From positions 109,501-173,500 of the forward strand of contig CAJNDS010001524.1 of assembly GCA_905221605.1 (NCBI GenBank): a DNA stretch of 64,000 nt. Reading direction: 5' to 3'. Every line of letters begins with the position of its first letter. Position 1 is the stretch's first letter. The notes below the pieces were generated by a model, which was not told where the DNA came from, did not search any database, and saw only the letters and a program-made list of their open reading frames with translations. The translations under genes were made by a program, and so were the position numbers. Source of the stretch: Symbiodinium natans. Its lineage: Eukaryota > Sar > Dinophyceae > Suessiales > Symbiodiniaceae. Below, piece by piece: positions 18,880-29,606 of the stretch.

Positions 18880-18961
18880 CTCCCCGGAATCCTGGAACCC
18901 CACGCGACTCCAGACACAAAACCCTCAACCCCACCCCACACCCTAAACCCCAAAATCTTGG

Positions 18962-19051
18962 CATGTTCCCCCTTATACTAGCGGCCCTTAATAGGGATTG
19001 TAGTACCCCCTATTATCGTCCCCATTAAGGACTGTTAGCAGAAGGGGAACA
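18962..19051. mobile_element. Hairpin element, family E
   Basis: Inverted ends CATGTTCCCCCTTATACTAG and CTGTTAGCAGAAGGGGAACA. The 3' end lacks AG, so I do not call it an intron by itself. A truncated copy is at 52338. Confidence 0.55.
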
Positions 19052-19180
19052 TCCCAACCCTAAACCTTAAACCCTAAACCCTAAACCCTAAACCCTAAAC
19101 CCCCAAACCCTAAACCCGAAACCCTAAACCCTAAACCCCAAAACCCCAAAAACCCGGAAGGGGCCTTCGCCTTCCTGCAG

Positions 19181-19226
19181 CGGTCGAAAGCGCCCCGTGC
19201 TTCGCGATATTCGCCTGCCTCTGGAA
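19181..19226 (+). CDS. Short candidate exon
   Basis: Acceptor GCCTTCCTGCAG, donor GAA|GTTTCC, reading GRKRPVLRDIRLPLE. Good splice-site pair. Confidence 0.45.
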
Positions 19227-19249
19227 GTTTCCCCATTGCTTGGGCCAGA

Positions 19250-19390
19250 CCCCTAAACCCTAAACCCTAAACCCTAAACCCTAAACCCTAAACCTTAAAC
19301 CCTAAACCCCAAACCCTAAACCCTAAACCCTAAACCCCAAACCCTAAACCCTAAACCCTCAACCCTAAACCCTAAACCCCAAACTCCTAC
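19250..19390. repeat. CCCTAAA array
   Basis: About 19 units with CCCCAAA and CCTTAAA variants. Confidence 0.95.
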
Positions 19391-19529
19391 GTAAGTCCGA
19401 CACCCCAGACACATCCGATGCCGGAAGCCCCGGAGTTGAGCGGAGCCCTACAGGGATGTCCCCCAAGCCCTTGCCACAGATGGGCCGCCAAGCATCTCAA
19501 AAGGAAGCAAGCCATCAACAAAGAGCAAC

Positions 19530-19765
19530 ATCATGATCAACAAACGCAGCAACAAGCAACAAGCAACTGCAACCAAAAGCAACGACAAAAAAAAACAACA
19601 ACAAACTAGCAACCAACAACAAACAACAAGCAACAAACAACCAAAAACAAACAACAAACAACAATCAACCAACAACAGCCGAACATTTTCACCATCATCG
19701 TCACCACCACCATCACCATCATCATCACCATCATCATCATCACCATCATCATCACCATCATCAGA
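19530..19765. repeat. CAACAAG and CATCAC microsatellites
   Basis: AACAAC/AAGCAAC repeats then CATCATCAC repeats. They give Gln/Asn-, Ser- and Asp-rich frames, not called as protein. Confidence 0.9.
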
Positions 19766-20114
19766 CATCGTCATGAGTGAACAGTTAGTACATACCTGTT
19801 GCTGGGGCCTGTTGGGGGCTGTGACGCCTTTTGGCACGTAAGATAAGAAGAAACATGCAAGCTGAAGAGCCGGGGGCAGAGGCTGTTTTGGTCTCTTAAA
19901 CCCAAAGACCAAAAACCCAAACCCACGAACCTCCCAAGCAAAAGGGGCTGAGGAGGGATTCGGGCTCCCTAAACCCTAAACCCTAAACCCTAAACCCTAA
20001 ACCTTAAACCGCGAGTCAGAGAGGGGTTGTGTGCTCCGGGCCTCTGCCTCCGACAGCGGCCGGCGTGGTGGTCGGGCTTGCCTCTGCCCGACATGGCTTG
20101 ATCCAATACCGGGG

Positions 20115-20265
20115 TTTAGGCTTCAGGGTTTCGGGTTTAGGGTTAGGTTTCGGGTTTAGGGTTTAGGGTTTAGGGTTTAGGGTTTCGGGTTTCGGGTTTA
20201 GGGTTTAGGGTTTCGGGTTTCGGGTTTCGGGTTTCGGGTTTCGGGTTTCGGGTTCCGGGTTTTGG
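20115..20265. repeat. TTTCGGG variant array
   Basis: Starts as TTTAGGG and becomes a run of seven TTTCGGG units, a locally spread single-base variant. Confidence 0.9.
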
Positions 20266-20273
20266 GGCTTGAG

Positions 20274-20337
20274 GGGACCTTCCTTCTACGGGGGCTTCTT
20301 TTATGATCACAGGATTTCTGCCTTCGGACCCACAAAG
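20274..20337 (+). CDS. Candidate exon, unknown protein
   Basis: Acceptor GGCTTGAG, donor AAG|GTTGTA. Reads GPSFYGGFFYDHRISAFGPT, aromatic and glycine-rich. Confidence 0.5.
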
Positions 20338-20631
20338 GTTGTACCCCTAGGTTTGGGAGGCTTCCTGAGAACCCTAAACCCTAAACCCTAAATCCTAAAC
20401 CCTAAACCCTCAACCCAAAAGCCTAAACCCTAAACCCTACATGTGCGGGAGCCCTTCAGGGGTAGCCTTGGGGGGACGAGCTTGAATCCCCCTGACAAAA
20501 AACGAATACGAAATACGGCCCCTTTTGTGTTGCCTTGTCAAAATTCAAAGAGGCCCCAGTAACCCTAAACCCTAAACCCTAAACCCTAAACCCTAAACCC
20601 TAAACCCTAAACCCTAAATTGTATGAATGGT

Positions 20632-20721
20632 ACGAGTACGGCTTGGATTGCCGGAGAGCGTCTCAGGTTTGAAGAGACCCCTGGGCTTTACGTTCAGAGA
20701 CTTCTGGGCCGGACGTTGCCA
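20632..20721 (+). CDS. Candidate exon, unknown protein
   Basis: Open frame reading VRLGLPESVSGLKRPLGFTF then RDFWAGRCQ, ending at donor CAG|GGTTCAGG or one base later. The acceptor side is unclear. Confidence 0.4.
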
Positions 20722-21119
20722 GGGTTCAGGGTTTAGGGTAGGGCTTAGGGATTAGGGTTTAGGGTTTAGGCTTTAGGTTTTAGGGTTTAGGATATAGGGT
20801 TTAGAGTTTTGTGTTTAGGGTTTAGGGTTTGATTTAGGGTTTAGGATTTAGGGTTCAGGGTTTAGGGTTTAGGGTTTAGGGTTTTTTCGGCAAGCCAGGG
20901 CGACTAAAGGGATGACATGCATCTACGGCCTTTGGGGACAATGCTGATTGAGGTTGAAAAAGCTACGTGCTTGACCGAACTCTTATTTAATACACGATAT
21001 GTACATGTATATCCGGAAAAATAAATAAATAAACAAATAAATATATATATATATATATACCTAGCAGATTGCCGATCAGTTGATCTCTATTTACTCATTT
21101 ATACATCTCTCCTCCCCAG

Positions 21120-21256
21120 ACAACCTTGACCCACAGCAAAACCAGGATCCTAAAACCTCAACTGTGTATGTCTGAACCCTGCCTGAACGAAACCCTAAAG
21201 CTCGAAACGTTCAAGCCCAAGATCCTACGCCCCAAAGCCTCCAAGCCCTTCGAGCG
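21120..21256 (+). CDS. Candidate exon, basic protein
   Basis: Acceptor CTCCTCCCCAG, 137 bp open, donor GCG|GTTTAG. Reads THSKTRILKPQLCMSEPCLN and then KLETFKPKILRPKASKPFER. Part of it resembles CCCTAAA-derived sequence, so the middle could be repeat-born coding. Confidence 0.45.
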
Positions 21257-21356
21257 GTTTAGGGTTGAGGGCTTGGGGTTCATTCGGGTTTAGGGTTTCG
21301 GGTTTAGGGTTTAGGGTTTAGGCATTACACTCTCAAAGCGCCGCCTGCGCTGGTCG

Positions 21357-21572
21357 GTGTGGCGCCCCTGGCCAGCACCTTCCGGGCAGATCGCGCCATT
21401 CACTCAGGGGAGTCTTCTGCTGCGCGTCGAGCATTCCATGCTCCAACCCTCAAACCCCACTCAACGAAACCCACAGAGTTGTCTATGGAAAGATAATGGA
21501 GCCCCGGTTCCTGTCAATATGATGATTACAATGGACAAAAGCCTTGTTCTGAACAAGGAAACCTTGAAGTGA
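21357..21572 (+). CDS. Candidate coding block, frame uncertain
   Basis: Three plus frames are open. The longest reads GSLLLRVEHSMLQPSNPTQR and MITMDKSLVLNKETLK to a TGA. It precedes a family A element, so it may be spliced before the stop. Confidence 0.35.
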   Translation: MWRPWPAPSGQIAPFTQGSLLLRVEHSMLQPSNPTQRNPQSCLWKDNGAPVPVNMMITMDKSLVLNKETLK

Positions 21573-21597
21573 ATTGACTTGCTGGACAAAATCTAGA

Positions 21598-21678
21598 CCC
21601 CAGAGTAGCCTACGAATAGGGGAGTATAAGGGAACCTAAACCCTAAACAAACGGGAATAAGGGCCTTCTCTGGGTCCA
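21598..21678 (+). mobile_element. Family A hairpin element, short copy
   Basis: Ends TCTAGACCCCAGAGTAGCC and GGCCTTCTCTGGGTCC, with CAAAAT on both sides as a likely target duplication. The interior has picked up CCTAAACCCTAAAC. Confidence 0.55.
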
Positions 21679-21786
21679 AAATGTATAACATCTTGCTTCA
21701 CCTCTTTCTTCTTCTTTTGCGCCCAACAATAAAAGGATCCCTGTTCGTCTTCGTGGTCAGAGAGCTTGCCTTATGCTTGATACCAG

Positions 21787-21868
21787 ATGAGAGAGCTGCC
21801 CTTCACTCCTCTGAAGAAGTTTGTCCCACAAGAACGCAAAAAAGCACAAACGGTGGATTCATGGATGG
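21787..21868 (+). CDS. Candidate exon, unknown protein
   Basis: Acceptor GCTTGATACCAG, donor ATGG|GTATCA, reading MRELPFTPLKKFVPQERKKA then QTVDSWM. Upstream 21681-21786 has a hydrophobic frame that may be a separate exon. Confidence 0.5.
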
Positions 21869-22076
21869 GTATCATCTGCTTGCTTTTGAGTCCAGGCTTG
21901 GGGCTTGGGACTCAGCGCTTAGGGCTTAGGGGTTCCAGCCGAATCTTCAGGAAGATCTTTAAATCGCTAGAGCAAACTCAAACTCAATGTTCACATGAAT
22001 CTTATGAAAAGTAATAGGAACACTATTACACTCAAAAGAAATCCGACTAGCATTTCGAGTAAACCCTGCACCCAGA

Positions 22077-22208
22077 TTCATGGTACTTATTAAGCAGTTA
22101 TAACTGTACTTATAACTGTACTTAGAAAAATGTTGGGGCACTTAAGGGGCTTCTAAGTGGGTGATAAGTACAGTTACAATTGGTTATTAAGCATCATGAA
22201 CCTCCAAG
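22077..22208 (-). mobile_element. Hairpin intron element, family D, inverted copy
   Basis: Inverted ends TTCATGGTACTTATTAAGC and ATTAAGCATCATGAACCTCC. The central motif (GCACTTAAGGGGCTT) is in the opposite orientation to copies at 46832, 53021 and 59328. Confidence 0.65.
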
Positions 22209-22286
22209 TAGACCAAAAACCCTAAACCCTAAACCCTAAACCCTAAACCACTCTTTCATATATAATATAAATGTTAATGGCTTTGC

Positions 22287-22767
22287 GGGCAAGGTCCGAA
22301 AATTAGTGGGCAAGGTCCGAAAATTAGCGGGCAAGGTCCGAAAATTAGCGGGCAAGGTCCGAAAATCAGCGGGCAAGGTCCGAAAATCAGTGGGCAAGGT
22401 CCATTGGCTGCCCCACGACCTTGCCCACTAATTTTCGGACCTTGCCCGCTGACCCACGACCTTGCCCACTGATTTTCGGACCTTGCCCACTAATTTTCGG
22501 ACCTTGCCCGCTAATTTTCGGACCTTGCCCGCTAATTTTCGGACCCGGGAAAGGCCCGAAAATTAGCGGGCAAGGTCCGAAAATTAGCGGGCAAGGTCCG
22601 AAAATTAGCGGGCAAGGTCCGAAAATTAGCGGGCAAGGTCCGAAAAAAAGCGGGCAAGGTCCGAAAATTAGCGGGCAAGGTCCGAAAATTAGCGGGCAAG
22701 GTCCGAAAATTAGCGGGCAAGGTCCGAAATTTAGCGGGCAAGGTCCGAAAATCAGTGGGCAAGGTCC
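22287..22767. repeat. 21-bp minisatellite with internal inversion
   Basis: Unit GAAAATTAGCGGGCAAGGTCC. Units run forward at 22287-22400, reverse-complemented at 22411-22545, and forward again at 22552-22767. The inverted block makes long cruciform arms. Repetitive frames (SGQGPKI-type) are shadows. Confidence 0.95.
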
Positions 22768-22940
22768 TTGGCCCCCCCCTGCCCCCCCCCTGCACCCCCC
22801 CTGCCCCCCCCCTGCCCCCCCCCCCCTGCCCCCCCCCCCCCCCGCCCCCCCTGCCCCCCCCCCCCCGCCCCCCCCCCCCCTGCCCCCCCCCCCCCCCCCC
22901 CCACCCCCCCCCCCCCCTTCCCCCCCCCCTCCGCCCCCCT
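22768..22940. repeat. C-tract minisatellite
   Basis: Runs of 7-20 C separated by TG or G. No protein is called in the Pro/Gly-rich frames. Confidence 0.9.
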
Positions 22941-23252
22941 TCTTTGGGTCATTTGCAAAGCCACTGGCTGGCATGAGGGTTGAGGAGCCCTAAAATTTAG
23001 GGTTCAAGGGTTCAGGGCTGAGGGTTCTACGGTGGTTGAAGGTTCAGGGACGAGAGCGTAGGGTTAAGAATTTGGGTTGCGTGTGAAACTTTTATTATCT
23101 TAATGGTATGGGATTCTCTGGGTGGGTGGGTACTTTTCGGGCGCTTGAAAAGCTGCCAGCCTAGTGAATGCTTGAACTTTGAGATGCTGAACCCTAAACC
23201 CTAAACCCTAAACCCTAAACCCTAAAGTAGACCAAAAGCCCTCAGGCTTCAG

Positions 23253-23347
23253 CGGCTCTAGGGTCTCCAAAACCGCCGCCTTCGTGGCCGGCTTGGTGCC
23301 TGGCGACGAAGGAGGCCCTAAACTCTTGTCGGCTCGCAGGGCTTCGG
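23253..23347 (+). CDS. Candidate exon, unknown protein
   Basis: Acceptor CAGGCTTCAG, donor CGG|GTTTAG. Reads SRVSKTAAFVAGLVPGDEGG, then PKLLSARRAS. CCCTAAA lies on the left, TTTAGGG on the right. Confidence 0.5.
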
Positions 23348-23398
23348 GTTTAGGGTTTAGGGTTTAGGGGTTGAGGGGTTCAGGGGTTTAGGGGTTTA

Positions 23399-23522
23399 GG
23401 GGTTTGGGGGTTTGGGGGTTTGGGGGTTTGGGGGTTTGGGGGTTTGGGGGTTTGGGGGTTTGGGGGTTTGGGGGTTTGGGGGTTTGGGGGTTTGGGGGTT
23501 TGGGGGTTTGGGGGTTTGGGGG
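23399..23522. repeat. TTTGGGGG octamer array
   Basis: Fifteen perfect TTTGGGGG units. Repetitive frames on both strands (VWGFGGLG type; NPQTPKPP type) are shadows. It is a clean variant of the telomere-type repeat. Confidence 0.95.
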
Positions 23523-23978
23523 CTTAGGGGTTAAGAGTTTAGGGTTCCTTTCAGACTTCCTCCCATCTTGGAAGCCCAAAGATCTCCACCCACTCCCCCC
23601 CCTCCCCCTCCCAACCAAAAAAACTACTAAAGTTGAGACGTGATTTGGGAGCTTACCAAAATCAAGGTCCAAGATACTTCGAGGGGTTATTCGAGTACTG
23701 TAGGGGTTTGCTTAAGGTGTATACTAACCTCGTGGGTACCAGATCTTTTGGGGCTTGCTGTGGCGGCTAGGTGGGATAGTTTAAGTATTATAAACTATAG
23801 TCCCTACTGCCAAGGCTCCACGGCGAGACCCGTGGTCGGATTCCACACTGCCTACGCAAGCTGACGACCTTGAAGCCCAAACCGAAAACCCTAAACCTGA
23901 AACCTACCCAAAACCTAAGCCCTAAGCCCTTCAACCCCAAAACGTATCCTACATTTGAAGCATCCCCAACCCCAACAG

Positions 23979-24079
23979 AGATTGCTGGGGCCTCGCCCTG
24001 GCCAGGCTCATCCGCGCGAAGGCCTCCGGCATGCGGTCTATCGCCTGCGAGGCATGGCTTTGCGGCTCGTTGGGCTCTG
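23979..24079 (+). CDS. Candidate exon, helical
   Basis: Acceptor CCAACAG, donor TCTG|GTCTTC. Reads WGLALARLIRAKASGMRSIA, then CEAWLCGSLG. Strong helix-like composition. A second open frame runs further right to 24172. Confidence 0.5.
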
Positions 24080-24169
24080 GTCTTCTTAAGAATCGCAACA
24101 GCTTACTATGACAATATGAGAAGACGACGCTGTTGTAATATGGAAATATGGCACCATAAAGAGATTATG

Positions 24170-25470
24170 TGAATATGAAAGTTTGAATACATGATAATAA
24201 TACAACGTGTTTACATACGTGTTCTTTGTTCTTTAGAGTATTTTACATTCAGGATACCATGATATCAGAATGCCACTATATTTCATTGTAGTACTACATA
24301 AACATTCATTATAAACCAGGGTATCATGACATCACGACATCATGACACCATTGCAGCATTACACCACTATACCATTCTAGCATGCTATCATGATGTCATA
24401 ACATCATGACATAAATAACATCATTACATCAGAAAATCATAATATCATGATATCAGTACATCATTGTCTCAGTATACCATTGTATTATTATATCAGGATA
24501 TCACTATGTCATGCCATCATTACACCATGATATCAATGTTTCATTAAATATCATTGTGTCATTATAACATTCTATCATTCTATCATATCATTCTACCATG
24601 CTACCATTCTACCATTCTACCATACTACCATTCTATCATTATATCATTCTACCATTCTATCATTCTATCATTCGATCATTCGATCACGCGATCACTCGAT
24701 CATGTTTGATCATTCGATGATGTTTGGTCATTCTATCATTCAATCATTCAATCATTCAATCATTCAATCATTCAGTCATTCAATCATTCAATCATTCAAT
24801 CATTCAATCATTCAATCATTCAATCATTCAATCATTCTATCATTCAATCATTCAATCATTCGATCATTCTATCAGTCTACTATTCTGTCATTCTATCAGT
24901 ATCACTATATCACTATATCATTCTGTCATTCTATCATTATATCACTTTATCACTATATCACTATATCACTATATCACTATACCACTATATCACTGTATCA
25001 CTATATCACTATATCACTATATCATTATATCATTATATCATTATATCGTTATATCATTATATCATTATATCATTACATCATTATATCAATATATCGTTAT
25101 ATCACTACATCATTACATCATTATATCATTATGTCATTATATCATTATGTCATTATATCATTGTATCACTATATCATTATATCATTATATCATTATATCA
25201 TTATATCACTACATCATTACATGATTATATCATTATGTCATTATACCATTATGTCATTATACCATTATGTCATTCTATCATTCTATCATTCTATCATTCT
25301 ATCATTACATCATTACATCAATATATCGTTATATCATTATATCATTATATAATTATATCATTATATCATTATATCATATATCATTATATCATTAAATATA
25401 ATTATATCTTTATATCATTATATCATTATATCATTTTACCACTATCTGATACTGAGATCTGATATGATAT
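24170..25470. repeat. ATCATT microsatellite region, 1.3 kb
   Basis: Degenerate TATCATT/GACATCAT units at left become regular TCAATCAT (24730-24860), then TATCACTA and TATCATTA. The Ser/Ile/His/Tyr open frames of up to 216 codons are shadows of the repeat. Confidence 0.95.
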
Positions 25471-25696
25471 GATATGGTGATATCATCACACAGAGGGCTC
25501 TAGGGATCACACAAACAATACGGGGTTTTGGGGCTAGGGCTTGGGACTCTCGGTCTGCTGAAGCTCAGGAGGCTTTGGGGTCTTAGCGCGTTTCTCAGGG
25601 AAGCTCTTGGCCTTCAGCGCAGCGTTAGGGCTGCATTTAGTTCATGGTTGGGATAGTATCAAAAAGTTCAGATTTCTATTCCTTCTTGAGCTTCAG

Positions 25697-25784
25697 TACC
25701 CTTAAACATGTTACCCGACTATGATTCAGTGCAGGGGGCTGCAACATTGATGGCTTTGGGGCTTCGGGCTTTCTCGGGCTTTGG
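25697..25784 (+). CDS. Candidate exon, unknown protein
   Basis: Acceptor TTGAGCTTCAG. Reads PLNMLPDYDSVQGAATLMAL then GLRAFSGFG to a GTGTAG donor. A short candidate (KLLAFSAA, 25600-25623) lies upstream. Confidence 0.5.
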
Positions 25785-25809
25785 GTGTAGGACTTAGGGT
25801 GTACATAGG

Positions 25810-25938
25810 TCGAAGGGCCTGCAACCCAGAACTTAAACTCGAAGCCGGATTTGTTCGCACAGATGTCTTCGGACCTGGTCTGAAGCTTATGGGCCCTTTA
25901 CGGTTTTGGTTCTTGTTCAGTATATGTTTCGCAGCTTA
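25810..25938 (+). CDS. Terminal exon, unknown protein
   Basis: Acceptor GTACATAG. One frame reads NPELKLEAGFVRTDVFGPGL then RFWFLFSICFAA and stops at TAG. Another frame reads GPATQNLNSKPDLFAQMSSD to an earlier TGA. The gap to the exon at 25697 is only about 25 bp, too short for a normal intron. Confidence 0.4.
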
Positions 25939-25993
25939 GGGCAACAATGAATCGGTAACCTTCGCAAGCGTGGAACAATCCCCATACTCTTAC

Positions 25994-26062
25994 CGGATCT
26001 GTACATGAGCTGGATGTGCTGGCAGCGTGAGGGTTCCAGGTGGGCCCCAAGGAGGCCATAAC
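25994..26062 (-). CDS. Exon joined to 26411
   Basis: Minus strand, exactly 23 codons, acceptor ACGGATTCAG, donor CCG|GTAAGA. Reads VMASLGPTWNPHAASTSSSC. In phase with the exon at 26411 across an intron made of TTGAGGG. Confidence 0.55.
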
Positions 26063-26410
<348 letters not shown>

Positions 26411-26448
26411 CTTGCTGTAGTCCAACGAAAGCACCGTGGGGCACAGAC
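26411..26448 (-). CDS. Short exon joined to 25994
   Basis: Minus strand: acceptor TTTGTTCACAG, donor AAG|GTCTTC, reading LCPTVLSLDYSK. The plus frame of the same block (GEDLAVVQRKHRGAQTCEQT) is open to a stop at 26505 and is the main alternative. Confidence 0.5.
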
Positions 26449-27493
26449 CTGTGAACAAACAGCGCGTGTCGGGCTTAGGAGGCCTGCGCAACTTGGAACG
26501 AAGTAAAGGCTCAGGGTTTAAGGTTCAAGGTTTTGGATTTTTGGCGTTTGGGGTTTAGGGTTTAGGGTTTAAGGTTTAGGGTAAAGGTTGAGGGTTTAGG
26601 GCTTAGGGTTTAGGGATAGCGCAATGAGCGAGCATAGATTATGCCCCAAGGGCCGCTTAAAACTCCTTTCGAACCCGTCAAGGACAACATGAAACAACCC
26701 GAGCGCCATCGCATGCCCCAAATCCGAACTTCGAAGCCGAAACCCTAAACTCCCAAACTCTAAACCCTAAACCTGGTTTTTCCTCAAATTGGGCGTTGGA
26801 AGCTTATCGGTCGATCCCTCGGGATCGGTCTTTTCATACGCTGGGAGGATTGGTTTTTTTTTTTTTGGGGGGGGGGGGGGACGGATTGGTGGTGGTGGTG
26901 GTGGTACTACTGGTGGTACTACTGGTGGCGGCGGTACATATGAGGGAATCTCAGTTCTCTTTTAAAACTTAAACCAAGCGCCAATCCATGCTAGGGTTTA
27001 GGGTTTAAGGTTTAGAGGGGCTTGGACTCCTCTGGCTACGTGAGCCCGAAACCCTGAACCCGAAATCCTAAACCCTAAACCCTAAGAGAACCGCCTGTTC
27101 GAAAAGACCAGCCGGGACTTAAACTTAATCAAATTACAAGTTAAATAGAAAGGCATTGGCGAAAATTCACAAAACCAAACAAGGCACGGAAAAAGCACAC
27201 AAGAACATGTTTTAATTTCGGTTGCTCAAATTTATTTGTTGCAACCTCTACCTAAGAATACTGTCAACCTAAGATAATATCCATGCCGGCTAAAACGTCT
27301 CGTGTAGCCCATGCTACGACCTATGCACAACCTATGCACACAGGGTCAAACGATTCACAAATGTGGGTCTTGGGGCACCTCGCTTAGGGGTTGCGAAGTC
27401 TGTAAAGTGTCACAAAACCTCTTTCAGGTTTTATAGGTTTGAGAAACTGCAAGGCATCCGTTTGAAAGAACAAAAACAACAACATCTTGCGAG

Positions 27494-27802
27494 CTAGCTT
27501 CTGTCCGGCACGAGCGTCCTCAGCTTGTGAAACAAGCGCCTGCTGAATCGGTGGCTTCGGGCATCGCTGGTCTGAAGGGAGTAGCACGAGACCTGCTGGA
27601 CCAACATGTCCCAGGAGACCTTGACGCGGTCCGTTGCGAAGAGCTCGCCTTGCCCTCGCTGTCCGCCACGTGCACTGACTTCGGCGTAGTCTCTGATCAA
27701 CGCCTCCATGTAGGACTTGGTCGCACTCTCCAGGTCGGGCGAAGGCCTTGTCGTTGAACACCAGGAGGGCCGCCGAGCCCGCCGCAGCAGCAGCAGCAGC
27801 AC
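27494..27802 (-). CDS. Uninterrupted coding block in repeat-free island
   Basis: Minus strand, 102 codons to TAG at 27494. Reads MEALIRDYAEVSARGGQRGQ and DRVKVSWDMLVQQVSCYSLQ. It begins near a CAG run that gives a poly-Leu start in this frame and poly-Ala in the frame 27830-27384 (ALLVFNDKAFARP). No introns or telomere-type repeats nearby, unlike other genes here. No family recognised. Confidence 0.5.
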   Translation of the reverse strand: MLLLLLRRARRPSWCSTTRPSPDLESATKSYMEALIRDYAEVSARGGQRGQGELFATDRVKVSWDMLVQQVSCYSLQTSDARSHRFSRRLFHKLRTLVPDRS

Positions 27803-28019
27803 GGCGCAACGCCCCTGTGATGTGTATCAATTGTGTATCCTAATCCAGCCTCCCTCCATGAGCCAGCGCGTTCACTGAATTTCGCTGCTCTCTGACCGAT
27901 CACCTGCCCAGATGTGGAACCGAGCTCTGAGGAGCGATGGCTGTAGGGCGCCTCGGGCCTAAAATATCCCATCACAAATCCATTGCCCACCACCCAACCC
28001 ACAAGGATTGTAGTATTCA

Positions 28020-28370
28020 AGCAGTTAAATGTTGTACAGTTTTAGTATTGGAGTTGTTAATTTGTTGTTGTTCGAGCTCTAAAACTGTTCTACACAAGGA
28101 TTATTTGTTGTAGTAGCACTCATTTTGTTGTAGAATGTTGTTGCGGAAGGGTTATTTGAGGTTGTAAGTTGTAGGCCTTCATTTGTTGTTGATTTGGTGT
28201 TGTTGGCTTAGAAATTTACAAGGCTTATTGTTGTCGAAGCACTTGAACAAAGGCTGTTAGACTGTTGTTGGCTTAATTTGTTGTTGTCGAAGAGCATTTA
28301 TGGTGGTCCTAGGCCAGAATATGGCCTTGAGTTGTTGTTGTGGTGCTTGTGTTGTTGTCCAATTGTGCTT
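28020..28370. repeat. GTTGTT-rich degenerate repeat
   Basis: Scattered TTGTTGTT units with unique sequence between them. No coding signal. Confidence 0.6.
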
Positions 28371-28519
28371 GCGAAAGTGAAAGTTTACTTTCGAGTTTGC
28401 TAGCTCGCATACTCGGATTGGCGCTTCTTTGCTATCTCAAAGAGATGAACGCAGCAGTAGCTTGGCTACACCCGGGCGCACTACTAATTCCCATCGGTGA
28501 GCAACTTGCTCACCTATGA

Positions 28520-28681
28520 TCAACCCATTTTTGGAGAGACCTGCTGAAGCAAAACCAACCCGAGATGCTCAGCTGGCTCCAACGGAAACACGCCAAAGCT
28601 CTCCAAATTGAAAGGCGAGATACTGCATCTCCGTATGGCTCACTCGAAGCCTTCTGTGCGTTTATTGATTTAAAAAACTAA
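28520..28681 (+). CDS. Terminal coding block, unknown protein
   Basis: 53 codons to TAA, reading WRDLLKQNQPEMLSWLQRKH, then ERRDTASPYGSLEAFCAFID. Charged, helical composition. A stop lies just upstream in frame, so it needs an acceptor (none obvious) or starts inside. No repeats within. Confidence 0.5.
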   Translation, partial: STHFWRDLLKQNQPEMLSWLQRKHAKALQIERRDTASPYGSLEAFCAFIDLKN

Positions 28682-28839
28682 ACCCTAAATCCTTAACAAA
28701 TTTAATTTCACCTCTCAATTCTTGGCCTCCGCTTTGCTCTTGCCAAAACCACGCCACACCCTCGGCAAAACTAGCAAATTTAAGTACTGTAATGTAGTTT
28801 CATCTCATGAGCGTGATTCATTTTACCCGAATAAATTCT

Positions 28840-28940
28840 AAGTTACATTGAAACTGATATTATTGGAACCAATTATAAAACCAATTGGTTCATTTTGGCC
28901 AATGTCAATTATCTCGCGAAATGCGAGAAAAATTTGACCC
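28840..28940. other. AT-rich palindromes
   Basis: AACCAATTATAAAACCAATTGGTT and TCTCGCGAAATGCGAGA can each form a small hairpin. Function unknown; could be a regulatory region or small foldback relic. Confidence 0.35.
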
Positions 28941-29196
28941 GGCCCCTGACTTTCCATTTGCGCCCTCCGCCCGTGGTGTTTCCGAGGCAAGGTGGGGTCT
29001 TGGGTGGGCGGATGATTAGCACGCACGTCTCACAACCACACCCTTGATGTCTTGCGCGTCACCAGTACAATCCCAACCTCGACTGTAGAAGCGGAGATCG
29101 ACACAAAGATCCTGACTCCAAACCCCAAACCTCAAACCCAAACCCCAAACCCTAAACCCTAAACCCGGAAGCCTGAATGACCCTACGCCCTATAAG

Positions 29197-29267
29197 ACCC
29201 ATGCCTTGACCCGACACGAGGAGGGCATCCTCCCCGACCTGGGCACGGGGAAGCGGGCGTTGCGTGG
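29197..29267 (+). CDS. Candidate exon, unknown protein
   Basis: Acceptor CCTATAAG, donor GTGGGT or GTTTAG. Reads THALTRHEEGILPDLGTGKR. Good composition; no family recognised. Confidence 0.5.
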
Positions 29268-29525
29268 GTTTAGGATTAAGGTTTAAGGTTTAGGGTGTAG
29301 GGTGTAGGGTTTAGGGTCAGGGTGTAGGGATTGGAGTTTGGGGTGGGGGTTGGGGGTTTTGGGTTTGCCTGTTGAGTTTGGGGGATCGGGTTTGCTTTTT
29401 GGGGGGCTAGGGCCTCCTTCCCTTTGTCTAGAGTTCAGAAATGAAGACGTTTAGGGCGTTTGGGGCGTTTAGGTGTCTAAGATTTGGGAGGTTGACAGTG
29501 CCAAGGGTGGTGCTTACGACTGCAG

Positions 29526-29574
29526 GTGCCATGAACTCTGCGGCGTGTCAAACAAACAACGCCTGAAAAGCCAG
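29526..29574 (+). CDS. Short candidate exon
   Basis: Acceptor TACGACTGCAG, donor CAG|GTTCCG, reading CHELCGVSNKQRLKSQ. Confidence 0.4.
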
Positions 29575-29606
29575 GTTCCGGGACCAAAGAACGTCCTTGC
29601 CAAACT

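Noticed and set aside
20030-20100. Minus-strand start MSGRGKPDHHAGRCRRQR resembling histone H4
   Set aside because: Only the first six residues match; the rest does not, and the plus frame is equally open.
22387-22993. Open frames of about 190 codons on both strands
   Set aside because: Periodic peptides from the 21-bp unit, then poly-Pro/Gly from the C-tract.
23760-23870. tRNA-like fold around GTGGTCGGATTCCAC
   Set aside because: The T-loop bases and the other arms do not fit a tRNA.
24702-25462. Frame of 216 codons rich in Ser, Ile, His, Tyr
   Set aside because: Pure microsatellite translation; open in more than one frame.
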